From positions 1 to 44,805 of the IMG/VR virus record IMGVR_UViG_3300048838_001812: DNA of 44,805 nucleotides, one strand, 5' to 3'. Position numbers and translations under genes: made by a program. The notes under the pieces are model-generated. The model had not been told where the DNA came from, did not search any database, and saw only the letters and a program-made list of their open reading frames with translations. The stretch is from a virus. Below, one piece after another: positions 24,636 through 32,160 of the stretch. How positions within the stretch are numbered: position 1 is the first letter of the stretch; every line of letters starts with the position of its first letter.

Positions 24636-25925
24636 CTATGCGGCGTCTTCAGGCGTGCGGCGTGCGGACCCGCCAATGCTGAAGCCCGTGAGCGCGCCAT
24701 CTTTCACCATGCCCCACAACTCGTCGGACAAGACGCGCACACCGAAGAGCCAAGTGCCCTTCTTGATGGCGGTGCCCCCGATGCTCAGGTCATCCGGCGT
24801 CAGGTAGCTCTCGAGGATCTTCACGTCCCCGTTGACACGCTCCTGGTGCTGGAGCCCGAGGCCCTGGAAGTCCTCCATGAAGCGGTGGGCCGCGTTGCGG
24901 ATCTCCTCGGCCGAGTAGATGTCGCCTTGCGCGTCCACCACCTCAGGTTCGAGCACCACGCCGAGCACGAAGCGCTCGTCACCTGGATCGATGCCTTTGA
25001 ACAACATCGAAGTGGTCACAAACGCGGCCTTGCTCGTTACCGCCGCGTCGGGACACCAGTCCACGATCTCCACGCCGTCAGCATCGGGCCCATGAGCCTT
25101 GTGGGCGATGTCGTAGTTCGACACCAGGAGCTGCGTGAGCACGCTCGGCCCGCCCACACCCCGCATCGAGGCAATGGTGCGCGGCACACGAATCTGCTTC
25201 ACTGCGAAGCCCGCGTCCTTCACAAGCTTGGGAAGCTCACCGCGGATGCCATAGGTGATCAGGAACTTGCCCTTGATCGACTTGAGCATCTTGAAGAAGC
25301 GTTGCTCGTCAAACTTCTTCTCGCCGACGTTTACGTCGTAGCCGGTGTACGGAGGATCGAGGAAGAAGACCGTGTCCTTACCATCGAACTTGCGCACCAC
25401 GGGCTCGTAGTCACCGCTGAAGACGCGCACGTTCTTGAGGCGCGACAGATGCTTGTCGAGGCGCGCTGGCATCTGCGCTTCGACACCCTGCTGTGTGGGG
25501 CTGAAGCTCTTGCCGCGCATCTTGCCGTAGCTGAAGTGGGACAAGTAGAGGAACTTGTGAAGCTTCGCGACGTCGCTGGTTGGCGCGCTCTCGCGGAGCT
25601 TGTCGTAGGTCGCCTTGTCGCCGCGCCAAGCGAGCTTATTCAGCTTCTGAATGTCCTGTGCCGTGAGGCGCTTGAGGATCTTGTACGCCTCTGCGATCTC
25701 CGCATCCGCGTCGTTGATGACCTCTTCTGCAGAGGCCTCCTTCGCGAACAGCACAGCGGCCGAGCCGGCAAACGGCTCAACGTAAGTGCCGTGAGCAGGG
25801 AGCATCGCCACCAGGCGCTTCGCGAGCCGCTTCTTCCCCGCCGGGGACGCGAAGAGTGTCTTCTCGACTGGGAGCGGCAGGCGCGTCAGCAGCGCGCGGG
25901 CGCGTTCGACAGCAGGCGTGGCCAA
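24636..25925 (-). CDS. Fusion: D12-class DNA adenine methylase plus XkdF-type prohead protease
   Basis: A 429-residue fusion starting at TTG (an in-frame stop closes the frame just upstream). Residues about 25-275 are a D12-class DNA adenine methylase: YVEPFAGSAAVLF (49-61) is the AdoMet motif and FFLDPPYTGY (187-196) contains the DPPY catalytic motif. Residues about 300-425 match the XkdF-type phage serine protease: LGVVLEPEVVDAQGDIYSAE, a likely catalytic His in LQHQE (near 360), and Ser in TGFSIGGS (near 416). It precedes scaffold and capsid, so the protease half should mature the prohead. Joining a methylase to it puts DNA modification under head-gene control. The fusion is seen in one open frame. 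Confidence 0.85.
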   Translation of the reverse strand: MATPAVERARALLTRLPLPVEKTLFASPAGKKRLAKRLVAMLPAHGTYVEPFAGSAAVLFAKEASAEEVINDADAEIAEAYKILKRLTAQDIQKLNKLAWRGDKATYDKLRESAPTSDVAKLHKFLYLSHFSYGKMRGKSFSPTQQGVEAQMPARLDKHLSRLKNVRVFSGDYEPVVRKFDGKDTVFFLDPPYTGYDVNVGEKKFDEQRFFKMLKSIKGKFLITYGIRGELPKLVKDAGFAVKQIRVPRTIASMRGVGGPSVLTQLLVSNYDIAHKAHGPDADGVEIVDWCPDAAVTSKAAFVTTSMLFKGIDPGDERFVLGVVLEPEVVDAQGDIYSAEEIRNAAHRFMEDFQGLGLQHQERVNGDVKILESYLTPDDLSIGGTAIKKGTWLFGVRVLSDELWGMVKDGALTGFSIGGSARRTPEDAA

Positions 25926-25960
25926 AGGAGGATCCTCGTTGGGAAGTCAGTCTTCGCGGC

Positions 25961-26178
25961 GAGTCATCTCGCGCTTGCGTGGTCTGATTCTTTAATCATC
26001 GCATGCTCGTTCGCTTTGTCCAAATCGCGAACCTTGTGTTGGAGCAGTGACTCCGCTGCGAGTCAACTCGCGTTTGCGTCGTCTGATTCTTCAATCGTCG
26101 CACGCTCACTCGCTTTGTCCAAATCGCACCCCTTGCCTCGGGCGGTAGTGGCCTCGCGGCGAGTCATCTCGCGATGAG
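25961..26178. repeat. About 100-bp imperfect direct repeats
   Basis: Units begin at 25961, 26060 and 26161 (99- and 101-bp periods); the third is only the first 15-18 bp. Each full unit contains GAGTCA-CTCGCG-type GCGAG/CTCGC dyads, TGATT-N4-AATC dyads, and CGCTTTGTCCAAATCGC with its TTTG/CAAA dyad. The repeats fill the space between the regulator stop and the methylase-protease start. They also keep a short in-frame peptide pattern on the minus strand (see the small ORF). Confidence 0.75.
26063..26167 (-). CDS. Possible 34-residue ORF within the repeat
   Basis: A 34-residue frame whose ATG overlaps the regulator stop (ATGA). It reads MTRREATTARG, then DLDKASE, and ends with a TGA inside the next repeat. 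The neighbouring repeat contains a closely similar peptide (DLDKANEHAM) in the same local frame, differing mostly at single bases. The substitutions look like drift of coding sequence. It may be a small peptide or a decayed gene tail; coding is not demonstrated. Confidence 0.3.
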   Translation of the reverse strand: MTRREATTARGKGCDLDKASERATIEESDDANAS

Positions 26179-26820
26179 GTCATCCAACTTTCTCATCATC
26201 TCCTCCTCACACGCGATGCCCCAAATCGCGCGCTGATTCTCCCGGTCGTCGACCACCTCCATCGCTTCGACGGCGTCCGGTTCGATGGAAAGCTTCGCCA
26301 GCGCCTCAAGCTCGATCTGCCGAACGCGCTCTGACGTGTACCCCGTGAGGGCTGCGACCTGCTCGATAGTAAGACCGTGCGGATGGCAAGCCACTGCGTA
26401 CCAGCAGGCGTCATCCTCTTCCCACGAGAGCTCGTCCCAGCTTGAGCTTCCAGGCAGACCAGCCATGACCGCTGCGCGCTCTGTGTGGTGACGTGAACGT
26501 CGTTGCGCCTTACGATCCGCACGAGACTGTTGCTCGAGCGTCGCGAGGACGGATGCGTCCGCACCAAGTTCGATGAGCGGCCCCCAGCGGGTCGAATCGA
26601 GGGGGGCCTTCTCGTCGAACTCAATGCGGTGATAATGGCTGACGCTCAGACCGATCCTTGCCGCCATTTCGGTGAGGCTCAGACCCGCGCGCTTTCGGAG
26701 GGTCCGAATGCACGCGCCAAAGGATGTGCCCTCGAACTCGCTGCCCCCGATCTCGAGTGCGGAGTGTTCCGCAGAGGCTGAAACGTTCCCCTCGAACGTC
26801 GTGCTCGTTAGATCGCTCAT
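26164..26820 (-). CDS. Regulator with XRE domain and sigma-70 region-4-like domain
   Basis: A 218-residue protein. Residues about 33-70 are a Cro/C1-type helix-turn-helix (IRTLRKRAGLSLTEMAARIG, then SVSHYHRIE). Residues about 148-177 look like sigma-70 region 4: HGLTIEQVAALTGYTSERVR followed by QIELEALAKL. A basic linker (DRKAQRRSRHH) lies between them. The two domains suggest a protein that binds both a phage operator and a -35 element, for example a head-gene transcription factor. ATG 26820 has GGAGG upstream. It lies between minor head and methylase-protease genes and could bind the repeats just downstream. Confidence 0.7.
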   Translation of the reverse strand: MSDLTSTTFEGNVSASAEHSALEIGGSEFEGTSFGACIRTLRKRAGLSLTEMAARIGLSVSHYHRIEFDEKAPLDSTRWGPLIELGADASVLATLEQQSRADRKAQRRSRHHTERAAVMAGLPGSSSWDELSWEEDDACWYAVACHPHGLTIEQVAALTGYTSERVRQIELEALAKLSIEPDAVEAMEVVDDRENQRAIWGIACEEEMMRKLDDLIAR

Positions 26821-26923
26821 GTCTATCCATCCTCCACAACGTCGCAATGTCGCCTCCGAGCGGCGCCGACATCCGCTGAGGCAGCGGGCGGCGCTAGATT
26901 TTCTGCTCCGATCGAGCTCGAAC

Positions 26924-27976
26924 TCAGTCGACCGGCAGGCAGGTACTTCTGCAGAGCCCATGGTAAGGAGGGAATAAGGTTCCATTCGCCGCAGGGTCTG
27001 CGCGAGTGCGGAACTCCCCCGCATCATCACGTCGCCCAAGCCCCGAGCGAAGCTCATCCGCGACCGTGACGCGTTCGCCTCCGCGCTTGACGTACAGGAG
27101 ACGCCGCCCGGTCTCGGCATCGATGCGTTCGCGGACCCAGGGAGAGATCTCCTTCAGATCCTCGGGCCGCTCCTCGGCAGCCCTGAAGCTCGCGAGCGCG
27201 CTCTGCACAGTGAACTCTCGACCGTGCAGGAACCGACACGTCGGCGTGGTCTGCTCGTCGAGCACCGCCTCGATGCGGTAGCGCGTGATGCCCGCCTCGG
27301 TGAATGCCGATAGCTGTCCGTAGGATCGGCCTCGCCCGGTGAACGAGCCCGCGATGGTCTCCCAATAGTATCTGCTCGGCGCCTTGAGCGCACCGGCCGC
27401 AGCCTGCTCGAGCGCGGCAGCAATGTCGCTGCGCCCAAGCCCCTGCTCGAGTCCGTCTGCCACGACGCTTCTGGCTTGCGCCGACAGGCTCTGCAGTCGG
27501 CGCCCGTACGCGTCGCGCACGAATGCGGTCTCGCTCGTGCGCAGGTAGTCGATCATCCGTCGGTCGAGTGCATTGAAGTCGGCCGCGACCGTGAGTCCTT
27601 GGGCGCGCGCGCCCTGCCTCGCGGCACGCAGCACCTCCCTGGCTGCGGGACCGAGGTCGGCCTGCACGGGCCCAAGTCCGGCTTGCAGCGTGGCGCCTGC
27701 CCGTTGCATCGCCTGGCGCATGAGTCCTGCTCGCTGCTCGCGAGAGGTACGCGCCCAGTCGACGTCGAGCGCCGCCACCGCCTGCCGGAACGCCTCGTCC
27801 TCGGTCTTGGCTGTCGAGGCGCGCAGCTTCGCCGCCAAGCGAGCCACGGCCTGGTCGAAGCCCTTTGAGTTCGACAGATCGAGGGCCTTCGTGATCGGCA
27901 GGCGCAGATATCCGCCAAGCACCACATCGAGAGTCTGACGAGCGCTCGTCACCTGCAGCAGATGCTGATCGCACAT
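26924..27976 (-). CDS. Minor head protein (SPP1 gp7 / Mu F type)
   Basis: A 350-residue minor head/morphogenesis protein. The central helical part (about 100-190) and the C-terminal module with TAFVRDAYGRRLQSLSAQAR, GLGRSDIAAALEQAAAGALK and the cysteine/histidine region TTPTCRFLHGREFTVQ are the hallmarks of the SPP1 gp7/Mu gpF family. A final PPYHGLCRSTCLPVD matches the usual HxxCRCxxxxV-type ending. It starts by a TGATG overlap with the portal stop; GTG 27979 is the alternative. These proteins go in with the portal during head assembly. Confidence 0.85.
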   Translation of the reverse strand: MCDQHLLQVTSARQTLDVVLGGYLRLPITKALDLSNSKGFDQAVARLAAKLRASTAKTEDEAFRQAVAALDVDWARTSREQRAGLMRQAMQRAGATLQAGLGPVQADLGPAAREVLRAARQGARAQGLTVAADFNALDRRMIDYLRTSETAFVRDAYGRRLQSLSAQARSVVADGLEQGLGRSDIAAALEQAAAGALKAPSRYYWETIAGSFTGRGRSYGQLSAFTEAGITRYRIEAVLDEQTTPTCRFLHGREFTVQSALASFRAAEERPEDLKEISPWVRERIDAETGRRLLYVKRGGERVTVADELRSGLGRRDDAGEFRTRADPAANGTLFPPYHGLCRSTCLPVD

Positions 27977-29781
27977 CACGTACGCTCCGTCTCGGCGTGG
28001 TCGTCGAACCAGCGCTCAAACTCGGCAGTGGGAACCTTCACTCGCTCGGGCGCCCCCTCGCGGGTGTACTCACGGGCAAGCTCAAGCCGTCGAGCGCTCA
28101 AGCGTTGCTCCTCATCCTCGAGAGCGCTGCGCAGGGCCATCAAGCGCTTTGCCTGCGACGTAAGATCCTTACCGCTGTCTGGCCACAGGTCGACCGACGA
28201 CGTCTGCACCCCTGCGAGTGTCAGCGTGATCGGTCGCTTCACCCAGTCATCGCCAATCTTCGCTAGCTCGCGGTTGAAGATGTCGCTCGCGAGCATGCGC
28301 CCTTCTTCCGGCGTCAACACTCCGACGCGGACGAGCTGCGTGACCATGTCGCTTGTGCGTTCGGGATCTCGCGTGACGGGTGTCTGCGAGCGGAAGCGCC
28401 AGAAGCGGATCCCCATGTCGGGCAGGATGCGACGGTTGATCATGAAGTCGAACTCATCGCGCTCTGGTGCGAACACCTGGTCCTCGGCAAAGCGCAATGC
28501 AGCCTCCGCCGTCGAGCGATTCAGGTCGCGACTGTCTCCACGCAGCAGGCGCGGCACGCGGAACGAGCTGCCGACCTTGTCGATGTTGCGCTCGTCGTAC
28601 GCCTGAAAGAGTCCGTCCTGCTGTTGCACCTGCGTGAGGGGCACGATCTCGATCTTCGCCTTGGCGGTTTCGCTCGCGTTCGCGGCGCCCTCGGCCTCGA
28701 GGATCAGGATGCGGTGGAAGTTCTTCTTGCCCTTGATGTTCTCCTCGATGAAGCGCTCGATACGCGGCACCGACGACTCGGACAGTTTTCCGCCCGACAC
28801 CAGGAGCGCGAGCGGCGGCACCGATTTCGACTCGAAGTAGAGGTAGTTGACCTCTTCGCACGACCGCGATCCCAGCACGCTTAGTAGGTTTCCCACCCAA
28901 CGTGGAACACCGTAAGGTGAGCGTGGCGAGTGAATGGCAAAGTGAATCAGCTCGTGCGCCGGTCCATCGCCTTTGGCGAGCGCGTCCTCAGAGCCAACGA
29001 CTGCACCGGTCCGACGGGAAACGGTGCATGGGTCGCCGAATGAACGGAAGTAGACGCAGGCTGTGCCCTCAAGTTGCACATACCTACGAAGGCGTCGCGC
29101 GACCGTCGCGGTCTCGTAGTCGACAGGCGAGACACGCACTCGCTCTTCGATATCGACTGGCTCCTCATCCAAGGGCAAGAGCCGCACCGTATGCGCGGGC
29201 ACGTACACGAACCGTGCGATTTCTCCCCGTGCGTCACGCAGCACCTCCCAGTAGGCGTTGCCCGTGACCTCAAGGTCTTGCCGCGTACGTCTGCGCAGGT
29301 CGACAAAGCTATGCTCGTGGCAGCAGAAGTCGAAGAAGGTCTCGAGGCGAGCTTTCTCAATGCGTGCCAGGCGGCGGAGCTTGCGCTTGCGTTCTGTGAT
29401 CTCCTCAGGCGTCGGATCGTGAACCTCTCCCTCGCCGCCGTCACGCTCGTGCGCCGCAGCGCGCTCAAGGAACATGGCTTCACCGACACGACCGTCAGCG
29501 TCTTCGCCCTCGAGCTCGATCGCCGGCTCGTAGCGATGACCGAACCCGTCGATGTTCGTGACATAGGCGTCGACATTGGGTCGTAAGCTGCTTGAGTGCT
29601 CGAACAGGTGGCAGAGGACATCTGGATCGTAAGGCGGTGCGATTGCTCCCGCGGTCGCGAAGAGACCAGTGGCCGCCTCACCTGATCGCAATGCGGTGGC
29701 GCGTTCCACGGCATCGCCAACAATGTGAGCCTTGAGCAGCACCTCGAGACCTGCGCACGTGGGATCGTACTGACTATGCAT
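27976..29781 (-). CDS. Portal protein (PBSX family)
   Basis: A 601-residue portal. ATG 29781 follows GGAGGCGAAGG. Typical segments are FFDFCCHEHSFVDLRRRTRQ, DLEVTGNAYWEVLRDARG, VAFVY-like RFVYVPAHTVRL, and HELIHFAIHSPRSPYGVPRW, then YFESKSVPPLALLVSGGKLS, all found in PBSX-type portals. The C-terminal half (PRIERFIEENIKGKKNFHRI; VPLTQVQQQDGLFQAYDERN) fits the same. It ends by overlapping the minor head gene. Upstream it is cut off from the large terminase by the mercury cassette, an arrangement not seen in the conserved terL-portal order. Confidence 0.92.
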   Translation of the reverse strand: MHSQYDPTCAGLEVLLKAHIVGDAVERATALRSGEAATGLFATAGAIAPPYDPDVLCHLFEHSSSLRPNVDAYVTNIDGFGHRYEPAIELEGEDADGRVGEAMFLERAAAHERDGGEGEVHDPTPEEITERKRKLRRLARIEKARLETFFDFCCHEHSFVDLRRRTRQDLEVTGNAYWEVLRDARGEIARFVYVPAHTVRLLPLDEEPVDIEERVRVSPVDYETATVARRLRRYVQLEGTACVYFRSFGDPCTVSRRTGAVVGSEDALAKGDGPAHELIHFAIHSPRSPYGVPRWVGNLLSVLGSRSCEEVNYLYFESKSVPPLALLVSGGKLSESSVPRIERFIEENIKGKKNFHRILILEAEGAANASETAKAKIEIVPLTQVQQQDGLFQAYDERNIDKVGSSFRVPRLLRGDSRDLNRSTAEAALRFAEDQVFAPERDEFDFMINRRILPDMGIRFWRFRSQTPVTRDPERTSDMVTQLVRVGVLTPEEGRMLASDIFNRELAKIGDDWVKRPITLTLAGVQTSSVDLWPDSGKDLTSQAKRLMALRSALEDEEQRLSARRLELAREYTREGAPERVKVPTAEFERWFDDHAETERT

Positions 29782-29908
29782 CTTGCCTTCGCCTCCTATG
29801 CGATTGCAGAACGTGGTTGGCTCCCGGTTGCGAAGCCGGTCAGAGGCACTGGAGGTCCCTTCCCTGCGCGCGCGGGCCTGCATCGTGCTGGCCTCGTCCT
29901 CTCGCCCT

Positions 29909-29957
29909 TACTTAGAGATGGCGGTGACGCGTACTTAGGGATAGCCGCGTTGACGCG
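29909..29957. repeat. Two tandem 23-26-bp repeats before the portal
   Basis: The two copies read TACTTAGAGATGGCGG-TGACGCG (29909-29931) and TACTTAGGGATAGCCGCG-TTGACGCG (29932-29957). They lie in the roughly 400-bp gap between the portal start and the mer promoter, with TTCAC/GTGAA inverted half-sites at 29984-30003. They may be portal-promoter operators or the old boundary of the mer insertion. The rest of 29782-30137 has no convincing gene. Confidence 0.5.
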
Positions 29958-30137
29958 TTTTGCAGAGATTGTCGGACTCCGAATTCACTCGTAATTCCGT
30001 GAACTTCGAAAACCGCTCTCCGCCCTCACCGTCCTAGTGTGGGCAGCTTGCACTGTCCGCACTGAAGGCTGCAACCGGCCGGTCTTAGCCGCTGCAGGGC
30101 TGAAGCAGGCCAGTTCGATCAATTCGTCGATGCTAGC

Positions 30138-30169
30138 TTGACCCCGTACCATTGTACGGGGTTTAGACT
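30138..30169 (+). promoter_or_regulatory. MerR-type mercury promoter and operator
   Basis: TTGACC at 30138-30143 and TAGACT at 30164-30169 are separated by 20 bp, longer than the normal 17 and diagnostic of a MerR-family promoter. In between is a perfect dyad, ACCCCGTAC (30141-30149), CATT, GTACGGGGT (30154-30162), similar to the mer operator core CCGTAC/GTACGG. Binding of MerR would twist the spacer on Hg(II). It drives merR itself and the downstream genes. Confidence 0.85.
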
Positions 30170-30187
30170 CTGCTGATGGAGGCCGGG

Positions 30188-30610
30188 ATGGAGAGCGTCA
30201 CGATTGGCCAGCTGGCCAGAGAGGCGGGCGTCGGGGTGGAGACCGTTCGCTTTTACGAGCGGGAGGGGCTCCTAGCTGAGCCCCCGCGCAAGCGTTCGGG
30301 CTACCGACAGTATCCACCGGAAGCGATAGCTCGTGTGCGATTCATTCGGAGAGCGAAGGATCTCGGCTTCACGTTGCGAGAGATTACTGAGCTGCTGGAG
30401 CTACGGATTGATCCGAGCAAGAGCTGTGCGGACGTACGCGCGCTCGCCAAATCCAAGATCGCAGACGTGGATGCAAAGCTTGCAGACCTTACGCGCATCA
30501 AGGCCGCGCTGGAGATCCTCGCTCGTGCGTGTCGCGGCACCGGTCCAACCAGCGAATGTCCGATCTTAGATTCCATGATTGAGGCGGAGGCTGTGCATGC
30601 CGATCGTTGA
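30188..30610 (+). CDS. merR: Hg(II)-responsive MerR regulator
   Basis: A 140-residue MerR. The N-terminal winged helix (TIGQLAREAGVGVETVRFYE) is canonical. The three mercury-binding cysteines are C80, C115 and C124, with C115 and C124 separated by eight residues as C117 and C126 are in Tn501 MerR; the order C-x8-CP is that of Hg-type MerR, not ZntR. ATG 30188 has GGAGG upstream; ATG 30176 adds four residues. It is autoregulated from the operator just upstream and starts a four-gene plus-strand operon set in the phage late region. Confidence 0.88.
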   Translation: MESVTIGQLAREAGVGVETVRFYEREGLLAEPPRKRSGYRQYPPEAIARVRFIRRAKDLGFTLREITELLELRIDPSKSCADVRALAKSKIADVDAKLADLTRIKAALEILARACRGTGPTSECPILDSMIEAEAVHADR

Positions 30611-31349
30611 TCTCGTGTACGACCCAGCGTGCCCAAACGTCGCTCTCGCTCGCGCCAACCTCATGCGCGCCTTTTCGAAGGCGCGTATTTCTGCACGCTG
30701 GGAGGAGCATAGGATAGGCGCGCCGGATGGTGAGGCACGCGTTATAGGGTTCGGCTCTCCCACCGTCTTGGTGGATGGTCGCGACGTCGCTCAAGCCGAG
30801 GCTGGGGCAGATGCGTGCTGCCGAATATATACCTCAGGGGATGTAATGGTTGGTGCTCCACCAATCGACGCGATTGCTGCCGCCCTAACAGCCGCCGTGC
30901 CCGCCGGTCCGATGATTCTCGAGAAAGCTGCGGCAAAATCACTACCTTCCAAACGCTGGAGAATTACCGCCGCTGCACTACCGGGGCTTGGCGTCGCGCT
31001 CATGCCGAAAATCGTTTGTCCGCTCTGCTGGCCCGCCTACGCGGGCGTGCTCAGCGCGACAGGGTTGACGTTCTTGATGAACGACAAGTGGCTCTTCCCG
31101 ATCATGGCGCTGTGTCTGCTCGCTGCCCTAGCCGCGCTGACTTGGAATGCCAAAGCTCGGTGGGGCTACGGTCCTGTCGTGGTCGGCACTGCCGCGGCCG
31201 TCGCCATCCTGACAGGCAGGTTTGCCCTCGACTCTGAGGTTGCGGTTTACGGGGGCGTTGGCGCGTTGATTGCCGCGAGCACCTGGAATGCGTGGCCACG
31301 TAGAGCCACGACACCCAGGTGCTCCGGATGTGTAGAAGTGAAAAACTGA
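30597..31349 (+). CDS. Thioredoxin-fold plus MerC-like mercury transporter fusion
   Basis: A 250-residue protein that overlaps merR by 14 bp. Residues 1-100 form a thioredoxin-like domain of the type found beside mer transporters (VYDPACPNVALAR, GSPTVLVDGRDV, ACCRIY). Residues about 120-236 hold four hydrophobic segments in the MerC manner, with the CPLCWP pair (141-146) inside the first, then FPIMALCLLAALAAL, VVVGTAAAVAILTG and VYGGVGALIAA. The C-terminus adds CSGC. Role: carry Hg(II) from the periplasmic binder across the inner membrane. The thioredoxin part may hand mercury to, or take it from, cytosolic thiols. Confidence 0.78.
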   Translation: MPIVDLVYDPACPNVALARANLMRAFSKARISARWEEHRIGAPDGEARVIGFGSPTVLVDGRDVAQAEAGADACCRIYTSGDVMVGAPPIDAIAAALTAAVPAGPMILEKAAAKSLPSKRWRITAAALPGLGVALMPKIVCPLCWPAYAGVLSATGLTFLMNDKWLFPIMALCLLAALAALTWNAKARWGYGPVVVGTAAAVAILTGRFALDSEVAVYGGVGALIAASTWNAWPRRATTPRCSGCVEVKN

Positions 31350-31367
31350 CAAAGACGGAGAACACTC

Positions 31368-31637
31368 ATGGCCAAGAGAATCATCGAAGTATTTAGTGCG
31401 GGTTGCTCTGCCTGCGAAGAGACTATCAACTTGGTTAACAGCATCGCTTGTCCATCATGTGAGGTGAGCATCCTCGACATGAAGGACCCAAGCGTTGCAA
31501 GCCGAGCGAAACAACTTGGCATCGGCCGCGTCCCTGCGGTGGTCGTCAATGGTAAGTTGGCGAGCTGCTGCACTGGAGGCTCCGCAGGACCTACCGAGCA
31601 GGGCCTCCGAGCTGCCGGCGTAGGAGTGACTGCATGA
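31368..31637 (+). CDS. Small thioredoxin/glutaredoxin-like mercury-operon protein
   Basis: An 89-residue thioredoxin-fold protein with GCSACEE near the N-terminus (CSAC active-site-like pair), a second pair ACPSC, a cis-proline-like VPAVVVNGKL and ASCCTGG. No signal peptide is visible, so it is cytosolic. Such small redoxins in mer operons can bind or relay Hg(II). It is preceded by an 18-bp gap with GGAGA and overlaps the next gene by ATGA. Confidence 0.65.
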   Translation: MAKRIIEVFSAGCSACEETINLVNSIACPSCEVSILDMKDPSVASRAKQLGIGRVPAVVVNGKLASCCTGGSAGPTEQGLRAAGVGVTA

Positions 31638-32014
31638 TCATGGTCCGCTGCGCGGTGATGATTGCGCTGTTGTCCGCTTCGTGCGGAGGCAGCGGCCCCG
31701 CGACAGCTCCGACGCCGCCGGCGATCGAGACCAAGGCAGCGACGGCGGAGGTAGCGGCCACCTCTCCGAGTTCATCTACTCTATCGAGCACCGTTTTCAG
31801 GATTGAGGGGATGGTGTGCGAAGGGTGCGCCCAAGCGGCTCAACAAACGTTGAAGGACGTTGCTGGTGTGCAGGATGTAACGATCGATTTTCAAAACGGC
31901 ACGGCGCGTGTGGAATATGATCCTGCTCGAACCAACGCTGACGAGTTAGCGCTCGCCGTCGAGAAGGTAGAGCGCAGCCCGGCACCTCCATTTCGCGTCA
32001 CTCGCCGCGAATAG
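31634..32014 (+). CDS. MerP-like heavy-metal-associated lipoprotein
   Basis: A 126-residue protein. Residues 1-17 are a signal with lipobox LSASC, placing it at a membrane as a lipoprotein rather than free in the periplasm like MerP. A threonine/alanine-rich linker leads to a heavy-metal-associated domain (53-126) with FRIEGMVCEGCAQAAQQTL, where C62 and C65 are the metal pair (MerP reads GMTCxxC). It should bind Hg(II) and pass it to the MerC-like transporter. It may be anchored to the outer membrane. Confidence 0.78.
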   Translation: MIMVRCAVMIALLSASCGGSGPATAPTPPAIETKAATAEVAATSPSSSTLSSTVFRIEGMVCEGCAQAAQQTLKDVAGVQDVTIDFQNGTARVEYDPARTNADELALAVEKVERSPAPPFRVTRRE

Positions 32015-32025
32015 GCCACGGCGGC

Positions 32026-32160
32026 ATGGGCATGCGCGTCTCGATCCTGCTGGCGGCGTTGGCGAGTAGCCAATCGTTGTCGTGCGACTCATCGTCAGCT
32101 CCGCTTTCAACGGCGACAGCCTACCCAATAATGCGTGCACCCACCTCGACTCTACCCTGA
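32026..32160 (+). pseudogene. Truncated lipoprotein ORF at the mer-terminase junction
   Basis: A 44-residue ORF (ATG 32026 or 32032) with signal MRVSILLAALASSQSLSC ending in a lipobox-like LSC, then only about 27 residues before a stop inside the end of the large terminase gene, antisense to it. The last 40 bp are terminase sequence. It looks like the first part of a mer-cassette lipoprotein cut off where the cassette joins phage DNA. A short genuine peptide cannot be excluded. Confidence 0.5.

Noticed and set aside
24603-26177. 524-residue plus-strand open frame
   Set aside because: Antisense to the methylase-protease fusion; its repeated C-terminal SDSL-like peptides come from the 100-bp DNA repeats.
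30138-32160. Complete mercury resistance operon or mer transposon
   Set aside because: No merA, no transposase or resolvase, and no terminal inverted repeats could be seen around the cassette.
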